Positions 1 to 6,523 of a stretch of 10,035 nucleotides of DNA are shown in pieces. Source of the DNA: an uncultured Collinsella sp. (GTDB lineage: Bacteria > Actinomycetota > Coriobacteriia > Coriobacteriales > Coriobacteriaceae); NCBI GenBank assembly GCA_902489515.1, contig CABUAL010000039.1, forward strand, positions 1 to 10,035. Reading direction: 5' to 3'. The notes under the pieces are model-generated. The model searched no databases. It was not told the DNA's origin and saw only the letters and a list, made by a program, of their open reading frames with translations. Position 1 is the stretch's first letter, and each line of letters begins with the position of its first letter. The position numbers were made by a program, and so were the translations under genes.

Positions 1-417
1 CGCGCAATCGCCGACCTCAAGGTACAGCCCCGTCCCGTAACGCTTGTCTACGAAGCCTCTCCCGTCATGGATATCATCCTCGGCGCCGCAAAAGAGGGCG
101 CTTCACTCTATGCCGTCACCGACCCCGCCGGCATTACGCACCGCGTGTGGGAGGTCAAGCGCGAGGACGCCGTCGGGGCCATCCGCGCCATGCTCGACCA
201 GGCGCCGGAGCCGGCACTGGCCGACGACCCTGCCTACGCTGTCGCACTAGTCGAGGCATCACAGCTCCTGGCCGACGATGCACGTGCCGCCGGCACCTAC
301 ACGGGCAAAGAGCCGTTCAACTTTGCCGTAGCTGCGCTCTTCCCCGCCGCGCAGGTCAGCGGCGGCGCGGCGCAGGTTCCGACGGGTCTGCTCACGCACC
401 AGGTCGCGCGGTTCTAG
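1..417 (+). CDS. DUF1015-like protein, C-terminal part (5' end outside window)
   Basis: The reading frame is open from the first base and ends at TAG 415-417, so 138 residues of a longer protein are visible. I see the order typical of the N-terminal half of DUF1015 proteins: an RPV-x-L-x-Y segment near residue 12, a T-DP-x-GITHRVWEV segment near residue 40, and a TGKEPFNFAVAALFPAAQ segment near residue 100, like the family's TGEEPYNYFLAVLFP. The DGHHR signature expected before that segment is absent; the equivalent stretch reads AYAVALVEASQLL. The protein also stops soon after the FP segment, where family members usually continue for well over 100 residues. It may be a shortened, diverged paralogue. 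DUF1015 function is not established and none is assigned. The family call rests on remembered motif order. Confidence 0.6.
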   Translation, partial: RAIADLKVQPRPVTLVYEASPVMDIILGAAKEGASLYAVTDPAGITHRVWEVKREDAVGAIRAMLDQAPEPALADDPAYAVALVEASQLLADDARAAGTYTGKEPFNFAVAALFPAAQVSGGAAQVPTGLLTHQVARF

Positions 418-462
418 CAAGACCAGACCGTCCAGCACAAAAATCGGCAGCCCAACAAACAG

Positions 463-503
463 GGGGCGGAGATGCAGCAGGTACATGCATCTCCGCCCCT
501 TTT
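463..503 (+). terminator. Intrinsic terminator after the DUF1015-like gene
   Basis: A perfect 14-bp stem (463-476 with 486-499, GGGGCGGAGATGCA and its complement) encloses a 9-base loop and is followed by TTTT at 500-503. It lies 46 bases after the stop of the rightward gene. The convergent phosphatase gene ends at 547, so the hairpin could also serve that leftward transcript, although the T-run on that side is poor. Confidence 0.85.
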
Positions 504-546
504 GCGTCGAGAAGTTATGCCGACGACCCGTGCCGCCGCGCTCGCG

Positions 547-1182
547 TTATCCGCGCTGCGGACCCGCAGTAGCCACGAGCGGTTCAAGCCCCAGCTCGCG
601 CGCGTAGTCTTCCTGCGTAAAGACTTCGACCAGTTCAAACGTATCGGCCGCATCGTCAAACGCAAACTGCAGCACTGAGCAGTTGCCCGGCACGCGTTCG
701 CGCTCGTCGGCCGCCGCGCCCCGCACGTGGTCCAAAAACTCCTTGATAGCCGAGCCGTGGCTCACCGCGAGCACGCACTCGTGGTCCGGACGTCGCATAA
801 GATCGGTTATCGTCGCCGCCATGCGCTCGCGCACCTGCATCTGGCCCTCGCCGCCAAACTGACGATAGAAATCTCGCCACGGGCGCTCGGGCATAAGCAT
901 CACGCGCTCGGCCTCAAAGTCGCCAAAGAACCACTCACGCAGACCGTCCAGGCGCTCGTACGCCAAGCCCGGCCACAGGTTGGCGATAGTCTGCTCGGTG
1001 CGATGAAGTGTGGAGGTGTAGGCATGATCGGGTTCAATGCCGCGCGCACGTAAGAACATGCCGGCACGCGCCGCCTGGTCGCATCCCAGCTGCGTGAGCG
1101 GCGAGTCACTCCAACCCTGAATAATGCGCTTAAGGTTGAATATTGTCTGCCCATGACGAACCAGATACAGGTCTTTATTCAT
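547..1182 (-). CDS. Histidine phosphatase family protein (phosphoglycerate mutase-like), downstream copy
   Basis: This 211-residue protein belongs to the branch-1 histidine phosphatases (GpmB/CobC/PhoE-like), which transfer phosphate through a phospho-histidine. The nucleophile motif LVRHGQT places His10 at the N-terminus. Arg61 in TLHRTEQT, acidic Glu83 in LREW and the second histidine, His142, in AVSHGS complete the active site. The substrate cannot be read from sequence; these enzymes act on sugar phosphates, nucleotides, cobalamin precursors or other small phospho-compounds. I chose ATG at 1182 because GAAAGGA lies five bases upstream in the 17-base gap after the preceding gene; a TTG eight codons earlier would overlap that gene. 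Compared with its neighbour it has an extra C-terminal tail of about 30 residues. It is probably co-transcribed with the paralogue at 1200-1742. Confidence 0.9.
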   Translation of the reverse strand: MNKDLYLVRHGQTIFNLKRIIQGWSDSPLTQLGCDQAARAGMFLRARGIEPDHAYTSTLHRTEQTIANLWPGLAYERLDGLREWFFGDFEAERVMLMPERPWRDFYRQFGGEGQMQVRERMAATITDLMRRPDHECVLAVSHGSAIKEFLDHVRGAAADERERVPGNCSVLQFAFDDAADTFELVEVFTQEDYARELGLEPLVATAGPQRG

Positions 1183-1199
1183 AGGGGTCCTTTCGTTCG

Positions 1200-1742
1200 T
1201 TACCAATCAAGGAGCGAAAACGCACCGTCGCAATAGCCAAAATGAAGCACGGCACCGTTGTCGGGTAGCTCTCCCCTGCCAGTCACATACTCAAGAAACT
1301 CCTGGCAGGAAGAGCCGTGGGAGACTGCCAGCACACAGTCGTGCTGCGGCCTGGCCATGATGTGGGACAGCGCCGCGACCATGCGCGACTGGAGCTCGCC
1401 TTCAGACTCGCCACCAAAGGCCACCGGATAATCACCCCAGGGCTGCGGCGGCATCTCGCGATTTGATGTACCCTCCAGCGAGCCCAAATGCCACTCGCGC
1501 AGGTCATCGACCAGCTCTATCGAGCGGCCCTCACCAGCAATTAGCTCAGCCGTATGCCGCGCCCGGCCCAACGGCGAGGAATACACACGGTCAAAGGTCA
1601 CGCCACGCGCCTCAAACGCCGCGCGCGTCGCCAGCGCCTGCTCGCGCCCGCGCGCCGTAAGCGGCGAATCGTGCCCACCCTGCAAAATGTTCTGCACATT
1701 GAGCTCAGTCTGCCCATGCCGCACCAAATACAAATCTGCCAC
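1200..1742 (-). CDS. Histidine phosphatase family protein (phosphoglycerate mutase-like), upstream copy
   Basis: This 180-residue protein is a clear paralogue of the next gene downstream. It shares LVRHGQT (nucleophile His9), SSPLGRARHTAE (Arg60), LREW (Glu83) and AVSHGSS (His142), plus a common PW-x(5)-FGGE segment before the second histidine. The start is GTG at 1740-1742, preceded on its strand by a purine-rich AGGGGAGGA tract; no ATG gives the full RHG strand. The two genes are 17 bases apart, which suggests a tandem duplication inside one leftward operon. Its length is normal for a small single-domain member. The substrate is unknown. It is cytoplasmic: no signal peptide or membrane segment is visible. 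Confidence 0.9.
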   Translation of the reverse strand: MADLYLVRHGQTELNVQNILQGGHDSPLTARGREQALATRAAFEARGVTFDRVYSSPLGRARHTAELIAGEGRSIELVDDLREWHLGSLEGTSNREMPPQPWGDYPVAFGGESEGELQSRMVAALSHIMARPQHDCVLAVSHGSSCQEFLEYVTGRGELPDNGAVLHFGYCDGAFSLLDW

Positions 1743-1756
1743 ACGTCCTCCCCTCG

Positions 1757-1792
1757 CACCACCGCAAGGGGGACAGGTACCTTTGTGGTGGT
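1757..1792. repeat. Imperfect inverted repeat with an AGGTACCT core
   Basis: In the 82-base gap between the nitroreductase and the phosphatases, CACCAC at 1757-1762 can pair with GTGGTG at 1785-1790, and AAGG at 1766-1769 with CCTT at 1780-1783. The centre contains the palindrome AGGTACCT at 1775-1782. No T-run follows on the leftward strand, so it is a poor terminator. It may be a dispersed REP-like extragenic element. Only one copy is present in this window. Confidence 0.35.
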
Positions 1793-1824
1793 TTACCGCC
1801 GGATCACACCGCGGTGACGCTCAA

Positions 1825-2496
1825 CTACACCAGTACGTCGCCAAGCGGGCGCTTGGGTACGTGGTGCACCTGCGCCTCGTCGCGCCAATAATTGATGGAG
1901 CCGTCGGGGCTGGAATCGATCGCATCGATCACCTGTGTCTCGGCCGGAACGCCAAACGCCATGATCAGCTTGAGCTCATACTTGTCGCTATCGAGCCCCA
2001 TGGCATCGATCGCGTGGGGCGTAAAGGCCTTGAACATGCAGGCAGCCACCTCGGGCGTGGCGCTGCGGGCGGCGAGCATCATCGTCTGCGCGGCAATGCC
2101 CGTGTCGACCTCGGTAATAGGAGCGGCGGGCTTGCCCGGAACGGCGCGCTCGGCAAGAATCGCGATGTAGCCGGTCGGGCGCTCGCCCTCGGCAGGACCC
2201 GACCAGTCCTTAAGCGCGCCGGCCCATGCAAGCTCGTCAAACACGCGAGCGCAGTCCTCGGAACCGCTTACCACATGAAAACGCAGACGCTGAGCATTGG
2301 CGCCGCAGGGAGCCAGGTGCGCCAGTTCCGCCAGCTCGAGCAAAAACTCGCGCGGCACGCGCATGGACTCGTCAAAGCGACGGCACGTACGGGCGCGGCG
2401 GACCAGCGCGTCAAACGTGTCCAGGCCGAGCTTTTCGCAACCTTGCTTTGCCATCGACTCCGCGCTAGACGGCGCCGCGGGAACTGTTTCGTTCAT
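1825..2496 (-). CDS. Nitroreductase family protein (FMN-dependent)
   Basis: This 223-residue protein has the nitroreductase fold signatures. RRARTCRRF at residues 33-41 matches the N-terminal FMN-phosphate-binding RRSxRxF motif. APCGANAQRLRFHVV at 62-76 matches the usual AP-SG-N-QpW-F region, and DTGIAAQTMMLAA at 131-143 is the central helix that packs on the flavin. Such enzymes use NAD(P)H to reduce nitro compounds, quinones or flavins; the true substrate is unknown. I chose ATG at 2494-2496 because GGGGGT lies a few bases upstream; a TTG four codons earlier has no such site. The next leftward gene starts 82 bases downstream. A DtxR-type box at 2525-2543 in the promoter region suggests control by iron or another divalent metal. 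Confidence 0.88.
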   Translation of the reverse strand: MNETVPAAPSSAESMAKQGCEKLGLDTFDALVRRARTCRRFDESMRVPREFLLELAELAHLAPCGANAQRLRFHVVSGSEDCARVFDELAWAGALKDWSGPAEGERPTGYIAILAERAVPGKPAAPITEVDTGIAAQTMMLAARSATPEVAACMFKAFTPHAIDAMGLDSDKYELKLIMAFGVPAETQVIDAIDSSPDGSINYWRDEAQVHHVPKRPLGDVLV

Positions 2497-2524
2497 AGGG
2501 ACCCCCAATTTCGGGCAATTGTTC

Positions 2525-2543
2525 TTAGGAAAATCTAACCTAA
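2525..2543 (-). promoter_or_regulatory. Candidate DtxR/IdeR-type iron box upstream of the nitroreductase
   Basis: On the + strand the site reads TTAGGAAAATCTAACCTAA. Against the classical 19-base DtxR/IdeR consensus TTAGGTTAGSCTAACCTAA it matches 15 of 19 positions. The CTAACCTAA half is perfect and both outer five-base arms are intact. It ends 28 bases upstream of the nitroreductase start codon, where a repressor would block transcription. I could not find convincing -35/-10 hexamers at normal spacing, so the exact promoter is undefined. Confidence 0.55.
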
Positions 2544-2731
2544 AACGTAGGCAATAACGAACAGGGCTGCAATGTTCTACACCTGTTGAATAGAAAATCG
2601 CGACGTGGGGAACAACGGAAACAATTCGGGGCCTTTGGGTTACGTTTCACCCTCCCCGACCCATACGTCAGCGCCTTTAGGCGATACTGGTCGTAACGAT
2701 CAAGGCTTACGCCGCACGGAAAGGAGACATT
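2544..2731. other. Divergent intergenic region
   Basis: This stretch separates the leftward nitroreductase from the rightward DUF308-like gene and must hold promoters for both. I see no hairpin with a T-run, no RNA gene and no convincing promoter hexamers. The only clear signal is the ribosome binding site AAAGGAGA, ending about five bases before the ATG at 2732. Confidence 0.4.
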
Positions 2732-3333
2732 ATGGGCATCTTTAAGAATGATGACCAAAAATCGAGCCAGTTTGGATTTGACGAGAAAAGCATGGCAGGC
2801 AAGGCCGTCAAGGCCGTGCGCTGGATTTACGCCATCACGGGCGTCTTGGCGCTCGTCGCCGGCATCGCACTGCTGTTTGCGCCCGCCAAGTCCCTCGTCT
2901 TCTTAACGACCGTCTTGGGCTTCTACTTTGTGATCACGGCCGCGATCAGGCTGTTTACCGCTGTTTTCGAGCCACTGCTGCCCACCGGCTGGCGCGGACG
3001 AGCATCATCTCCAACCTACTCATTATCTTGGGCGGCGTCATAATCCTGCGCAACCAGGCCTTCTCGACCGCGACGCTCACCACGATGGTGGTTATCGTGG
3101 CCGGCTTTGGCTGGATCGTCGAAGGTGTCATGTCCATTCTGGAGTCCGAGCTTTCGTCCAACCGTGCCCTCGCCATCCTGAGCGGCGCGCTCTCCATCAT
3201 CGCCGGCATGTTCGTGTTTATCTATCCGCTGTGGTCGGCCAAGATGCTCGTCATCTTTAGCGGCGCCGCACTGCTGGTGTTTGGCGTAACGCTGATTGTT
3301 CGCGCTATTCAATTTGGCAAACTGGTGCACTAG
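2732..3333 (+). pseudogene. DUF308/HdeD-like membrane protein, interrupted by a -1 frameshift
   Basis: The gene starts at ATG 2732 behind AAAGGAGA. The first frame gives a short cytoplasmic N-terminus, then hydrophobic helices (residues about 30-50 and 53-72) up to PTGWR. From there it runs out of frame to a TAA at 3041-3043. The next frame continues the same protein: TSIISNLLIILGGVIILRNQ, then more membrane helices, to TAG at 3331-3333. Inserting one base between 2995 and 2996 (restoring a TGG codon, giving GWRWTS) rebuilds about 200 residues with six-helix HdeD/DUF308 character, close to the family's usual length. HdeD is known for acid resistance in E. coli; the role here is unknown. It may be a true pseudogene or a single-base sequencing or assembly error. 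No slippery heptamer suggests programmed frameshifting. Confidence 0.8.
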
Positions 3334-3816
3334 ATGCCGCGAACGCTCTTTATTGATGCAGACGCCTGCCCGGTCACGCGCGAGTCGATTGACTGCGCGC
3401 GGCGGGCGGGCGTCGCCGTCGTTATCGCCGGCAACAGCACACAGAACCTGGAACGCCACATTCGCCGCGACGATCCGCGCGACGTCGAGCATGCGCGACG
3501 CGGATTTTGGGTCACGACGCTCGATGTGAGCGTGGGCGCCGACAGCGCCGACTTTGCCATTGTCGAACGCCTGCAGGCGGGCGACGTAGTCGTGACGCAG
3601 GACATTGGCTTGGCGAGCATGGTGCTCGGGCGCGATGCCGCCGCCATCGGCGTGCGCGGGCGCGTCTACGATAAGGCGACCATCGACATGCAACTGTTTA
3701 TTCGCCACGAGGAAAAGAAGGTGCGCCGCGCCGGCGGTCGCACTCGCGGTCCGGCGGCATTTACCAGCGAAGACCGGGCCCGCTTTAAGCGCAACCTCAC
3801 CGAGCTGCTGCGCTAA
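3334..3816 (+). CDS. UPF0178 (YaiI/YqxD, DUF188) family protein
   Basis: This 160-residue protein opens with LFIDADACPV, the hallmark acidic motif of the family. It continues with VVTQDIGLASMVLGRDA, GVRGRVYDKATI and RRAGGRTRGPAAFTSEDRARF, the conserved blocks of YaiI/YqxD proteins in the expected order, and the length is normal. The family has a PIN-like arrangement of acidic residues and is suspected to act on nucleic acid, but no activity is established. The ATG at 3334 directly abuts the TAG that ends the DUF308-like gene, and no strong ribosome binding site is visible, so translation is probably coupled to that upstream frame. The frameshift upstream could therefore reduce its translation. 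A strong terminator follows within a few bases. Confidence 0.92.
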   Translation: MPRTLFIDADACPVTRESIDCARRAGVAVVIAGNSTQNLERHIRRDDPRDVEHARRGFWVTTLDVSVGADSADFAIVERLQAGDVVVTQDIGLASMVLGRDAAAIGVRGRVYDKATIDMQLFIRHEEKKVRRAGGRTRGPAAFTSEDRARFKRNLTELLR

Positions 3817-3818
3817 CC

Positions 3819-3858
3819 AAGGTAGATTTTCGGGACATGCCCGGAAATCTACCTTTTT
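3819..3858 (+). terminator. Intrinsic terminator after the UPF0178 gene
   Basis: AAGGTAGATTTTCGGG (3819-3834) pairs with CCCGGAAATCTACCTT (3840-3855) around the five-base loop ACATG, with one G-T wobble, and runs into TTTTT at 3854-3858. It begins three bases after the UPF0178 stop codon. Confidence 0.92.
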
Positions 3859-3897
3859 GTTTTGAGCGGTGTGAGCGCTCGGAATCCATGGCTCAAC

Positions 3898-3973
3898 AAA
3901 AAACGGGCTTCAAAATGCCATGCGTCGCCGCATTGCGCAGGCGCCGAGCATGGCTATTTGAAGCCCATTTTTT
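3898..3973. terminator. Bidirectional intrinsic terminator between convergent genes
   Basis: GGGCTTCAAA at 3905-3914 pairs with TTTGAAGCCC at 3957-3966. After a 2x2 internal loop, GCCATGC at 3917-3923 pairs with GCATGGC at 3948-3954, with a further small GC-rich hairpin inside. Six A residues flank the left side (3898-3903) and six T residues the right (3968-3973), so it can stop transcription from either direction. It mainly serves the leftward exporter gene ending at 3982. Confidence 0.88.
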
Positions 3974-3981
3974 AAGCCTAC

Positions 3982-5073
3982 TTAGAGGCCGAAGGCGGAT
4001 AGGATAAGGCCCCAGCCGGCGCCGATGACGTACATCATGACCAGGAACACGGCGTTTTCACGAGCGCTGCGGTTGGTGCGGAACAGGACAAGATAGCCCA
4101 CGCCGGCGGAAATGAGCGTGCCAGCGAGCATCGGCGCCAATTGCAGCGCACCTTCCAGATATAGTTGCGTAATGACCACGCTCGCCGAGCAGTTGGGAAT
4201 CAGGCCGACAAGCGCCGAGCCCAAGACGGCGAGCGTCTCGTTGCCACGCAGGAACTGCTCGATCGCGGACTCGCCGAAGGTCTCGAGCACGGCGACCAGG
4301 ACCAGCGTCACCAGGAAAATAAAAACCGAAACCTGCACAGTGTGCGAGATCGCGCTGCGGATAATCGACAGAACGGACGCGCCCTCGTGGGAGTGGTCGT
4401 GGCTGTGGCCGTGGTGGTGCTCATGCTCGCCCGTGTGACCGTGATCATGGCTGTGTCCGTGGTCGCGCTCGTGTTCATCTTCATCATCGCAACCGCAATG
4501 GTCGCGCTCGCACAACTCGTGGATGTGGTCGGCGCTCACGCCCGCCTCGGCCACCTCGTCGATGATGTCACCGCCGCTGTGGTCATCGTGCGCGCAGTTC
4601 ACATGGGCAGGATTGGCCGCGGTTCCCAGCACGGTACGGCGAATCGCCGCGTGCGCGCGGGCGTTACGGCGCAGGCCGCGAATGGCAGCGTCCACGATAA
4701 AGCCCGTGACCAGCGCGATCAGTGCTTTCGAAGCCAAAAGCATCGCCATGGTCTGCACGGGCACCTGCTCGGCGAGCAACAGCGGCAGCATCTCATCGGA
4801 GGTCGAAAGGAACACCGCCACCAACGTGCCCAAGGTCACGACGCGACCGGCGTACAGTGTGGCCGCCATTGCCGAAAAGCCGCACTGCGGCACCATGCCC
4901 AGCAACGAGCCAACCACGGGACCCGCGGCGCCGGCGCGCTTGATGGCCCCGTTAACGCGGTCACCCGCGACGTGCTCCAAGGTCTCGAGAGCAAGATACG
5001 TCACCAACAAAAACGGCGCCAGCGAGAGCGTGTCCTTGCCGGCGTCGAGCAGAATATCAATCAGCAAATCCAT
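3982..5073 (-). CDS. ArsP_2-family permease, putative heavy-metal/manganese exporter
   Basis: This 363-residue polytopic membrane protein has two hydrophobic halves that each carry a related motif: GMVPQCGFSA at residues 59-68 and GLIPNCSASV at 290-299. This fits the internally duplicated ArsP_2 family (putative 10-TM heavy-metal exporter, often annotated putative manganese transporter). The halves are joined by a hydrophilic loop (about 134-230) rich in His, Asp, Glu and Cys, including DHCGCDDEDE and HGHSHDHSHE, a likely metal-binding region. The end (about 311-363) holds LAGTLISAGVGYLVLFRTNRS and a final helix. The start ATG at 5071-5073 has AAAGG 11 bases upstream, slightly far. It is a single leftward gene with its own promoter (5136-5163) and terminator. 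The substrate is inferred from the family and the loop, not proven; an arsenic role is possible but less supported. Confidence 0.85.
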   Translation of the reverse strand: MDLLIDILLDAGKDTLSLAPFLLVTYLALETLEHVAGDRVNGAIKRAGAAGPVVGSLLGMVPQCGFSAMAATLYAGRVVTLGTLVAVFLSTSDEMLPLLLAEQVPVQTMAMLLASKALIALVTGFIVDAAIRGLRRNARAHAAIRRTVLGTAANPAHVNCAHDDHSGGDIIDEVAEAGVSADHIHELCERDHCGCDDEDEHERDHGHSHDHGHTGEHEHHHGHSHDHSHEGASVLSIIRSAISHTVQVSVFIFLVTLVLVAVLETFGESAIEQFLRGNETLAVLGSALVGLIPNCSASVVITQLYLEGALQLAPMLAGTLISAGVGYLVLFRTNRSARENAVFLVMMYVIGAGWGLILSAFGL

Positions 5074-5116
5074 GACGGATGGAACCTTTCATGTCTTTCG
5101 GCAGCATTGTAAAAGT

Positions 5117-5163
5117 CCTAGCGGTCAACTAGGGTATTGTAGTTGTCCTAGGCGCGATGCCAA
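5117..5163 (-). promoter_or_regulatory. Promoter of the ArsP_2-like exporter with CCTAG repeats
   Basis: On the minus strand, TTGGCA (5158-5163) and TACAAT (5136-5141) form a sigma-70-like -35/-10 pair with a 16-base spacer, facing the exporter gene. The five-base word CCTAG or its complement occurs three times within 35 bases: 5117-5121, 5129-5133 and 5147-5151 (the last inside CCTAGG). One copy lies in the spacer and two just downstream of the -10. This arrangement suggests an operator for a repressor, possibly a metal-responsive one, but it does not match the DtxR consensus over its length. Confidence 0.5.
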
Positions 5164-5245
5164 TAGTTGCCCATGGTAAACTATCATCTCGCCATAACTC
5201 AATGCCACCGAGCCGCGCGACACGGCCCGTCCAAGGAGCAGTTAT

Positions 5246-6214
5246 ATGAACGTTTCACAAGCACTCGAATACGAGCGCCAGCCGTTTATTCCCATGTTTA
5301 TCTATGGCGATCACGGCGCCATGGAGTCCGAGCGCCAGAAGGGCGAGGAGGCCCTTAAGGTGCTCGAAACCGAGTACTTTACCGCCGAGGGCGACCCCAG
5401 CTTCGACTTTGCCACCGTGCGCGACCTGGCTGACCGCAACCGCGACCTGTGCGACCAGATTGGCGAGGCGCGCCTGCGCAACGTGACGCCCGCGACGCTT
5501 TCGCGCGGCCTGTCCGATGCCGACACCTGCGCTGCCATCGGCAAGATGCAAAAGCGCACCGCCGCGTCCGTTATGCGCGAAATCCGCGGCGACCGCGACG
5601 CGCTCGGCGTGGCCTACGCCCGCAAGCCCATCCAGGGCACCGTGCTCGGTATCGACATCGAGACCACCGGCCGTGCACCCGAGCGCGGCTATATCATCAA
5701 CGTGGGCTGGGAGATCATGGAGCTCACCAGCGACGCCGTCCCGCATGACGCCGAGGCACACTACTGCGGCCTGCCCGACATCTACCGCGGCGAGGATGTG
5801 CCGCTATCGAACATCCATCACATTACCTGGGACGACATCGACGGCAAAAAACCATTCCGCGAGAACAAGGAACTGCAGAAGCAGCTGCTCAAACTTATGA
5901 AGAAGTACCCGTACATGGCGCATAACGCCGCCTTTGAGGACAGCTGGTTCAAGATCCACCTGGACGGCTACGCCGAGGCACGCCGCGCGGGTAAGATTAT
6001 CGTCATCGACTCGCGCCAGATCTGCCGCAGCCTGGACGCCGACGTGCGCTCGCTCCCCCGCGAATCCGCGCCCGCCGCGCTCGAGAACTGGGCCCGCCGC
6101 CGCGGCACCCTCGCCGCCGACGCCAACGAGCAGCATCTGGGCTTGGACGACACCGACCTCATGCTTCGCACCGTCCAAGCCGAGTTCAACCTCAAGAACC
6201 TATTCGCGAAATAA
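5246..6214 (+). CDS. DnaQ-like 3'-5' exonuclease (DEDDh family)
   Basis: This 322-residue protein has an exonuclease domain in its C-terminal two thirds. Exo I is LGIDIETTG with Asp137 and Glu139; Exo II is MAHNAAFEDSW with His226-Asn227 and Asp232; Exo III is HLGLDD with His297 and Asp302. All residues of a DEDDh site are present, so a metal-dependent 3'-5' nuclease acting on DNA or RNA is expected. It may be a proofreading-type or RNase T-like repair activity; which one cannot be told. The first 130 residues are charged and helical and are not part of the core domain; I do not recognise them. The start ATG at 5246 has AAGGAG eight bases upstream. It stands alone with a terminator 66 bases after its stop, and its codon use matches the GC-rich background. 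Confidence 0.88.
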   Translation: MNVSQALEYERQPFIPMFIYGDHGAMESERQKGEEALKVLETEYFTAEGDPSFDFATVRDLADRNRDLCDQIGEARLRNVTPATLSRGLSDADTCAAIGKMQKRTAASVMREIRGDRDALGVAYARKPIQGTVLGIDIETTGRAPERGYIINVGWEIMELTSDAVPHDAEAHYCGLPDIYRGEDVPLSNIHHITWDDIDGKKPFRENKELQKQLLKLMKKYPYMAHNAAFEDSWFKIHLDGYAEARRAGKIIVIDSRQICRSLDADVRSLPRESAPAALENWARRRGTLAADANEQHLGLDDTDLMLRTVQAEFNLKNLFAK

Positions 6215-6279
6215 CCGATCCATCTGCGGGAGCGCCTGCCAGGCACAGCGCAATCCGTCTGGGCACACCGGCACGCAGT

Positions 6280-6316
6280 AAACTAGGGCGCAGCCTTATG
6301 GCTGCACCCTAGTTTT
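6280..6316 (+). terminator. Intrinsic terminator after the exonuclease gene
   Basis: AAACTAGGG (6280-6288) and GCAGCC (6290-6295) pair with GGCTGC (6300-6305) and CCCTAGTTT (6307-6315), with one C-A mismatch and a TTAT loop. The stem ends in TTTT at 6313-6316. It marks the left edge of the lower-GC island. Confidence 0.9.
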
Positions 6317-6363
6317 CATCAAAACGAGCAAATACGCGTGCTTCACATAGTCGGCAGGTTGGC

Positions 6364-6392
6364 CCACCTACATTTTTCGAGTTGTTCGGCCA
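6364..6392 (+). repeat. 29-base dispersed repeat, copy A
   Basis: Reads CCACCTACATTTTTCGA followed by GTTGTTCGGCCA. It matches copy B at 7993-8021 in 27 of 29 bases and lies in inverted orientation to copies C and D. Flanking bases TTGGCC (6359-6364) and GGCCA (6388-6392) give it a short self-complementary edge. Confidence 0.8.
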
Positions 6393-6523
6393 GCTGAACC
6401 ACTAGTCAAGGCCCCTTGAACCGCAATCGAAGCTATAGTCGCCTTAATTTCGCATCCAAGCCCCAGAAATCTACCTGAATCAATTCGAATAGGACGTTGC
6501 GATCGCACCATTTGTATAGGAGA

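Noticed and set aside
1743..1824. Intrinsic terminator between the nitroreductase and the phosphatases
   Set aside because: The hairpin is imperfect and there is no T-run on the leftward strand, so read-through into the phosphatases remains likely.
1687..2538. 283-residue rightward open frame
   Set aside because: It is antisense to the nitroreductase, which has clear family motifs and a ribosome binding site. The open frame results from high GC; its product has no recognisable domain.
2985..3045. Programmed ribosomal frameshifting in the DUF308-like gene
   Set aside because: No slippery heptamer or downstream pseudoknot-like structure is apparent at the junction, and the DUF308 family is not known for recoding.
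3016..3708. 230-residue leftward open frame
   Set aside because: It lies opposite both the DUF308-like and UPF0178 genes, whose conserved motifs are unmistakable on the other strand.
4165..5112. 315-residue rightward open frame
   Set aside because: Antisense to the ArsP_2-like exporter. Its Val/Ala-rich stretch is the complement of the His-rich loop, and it has no credible start site.
5074..5135. Manganese (yybP-ykoY) riboswitch leader for the exporter
   Set aside because: The leader from the predicted start site is only about 60 bases and shows no paired-stem architecture with conserved loops; a protein-bound operator fits better.
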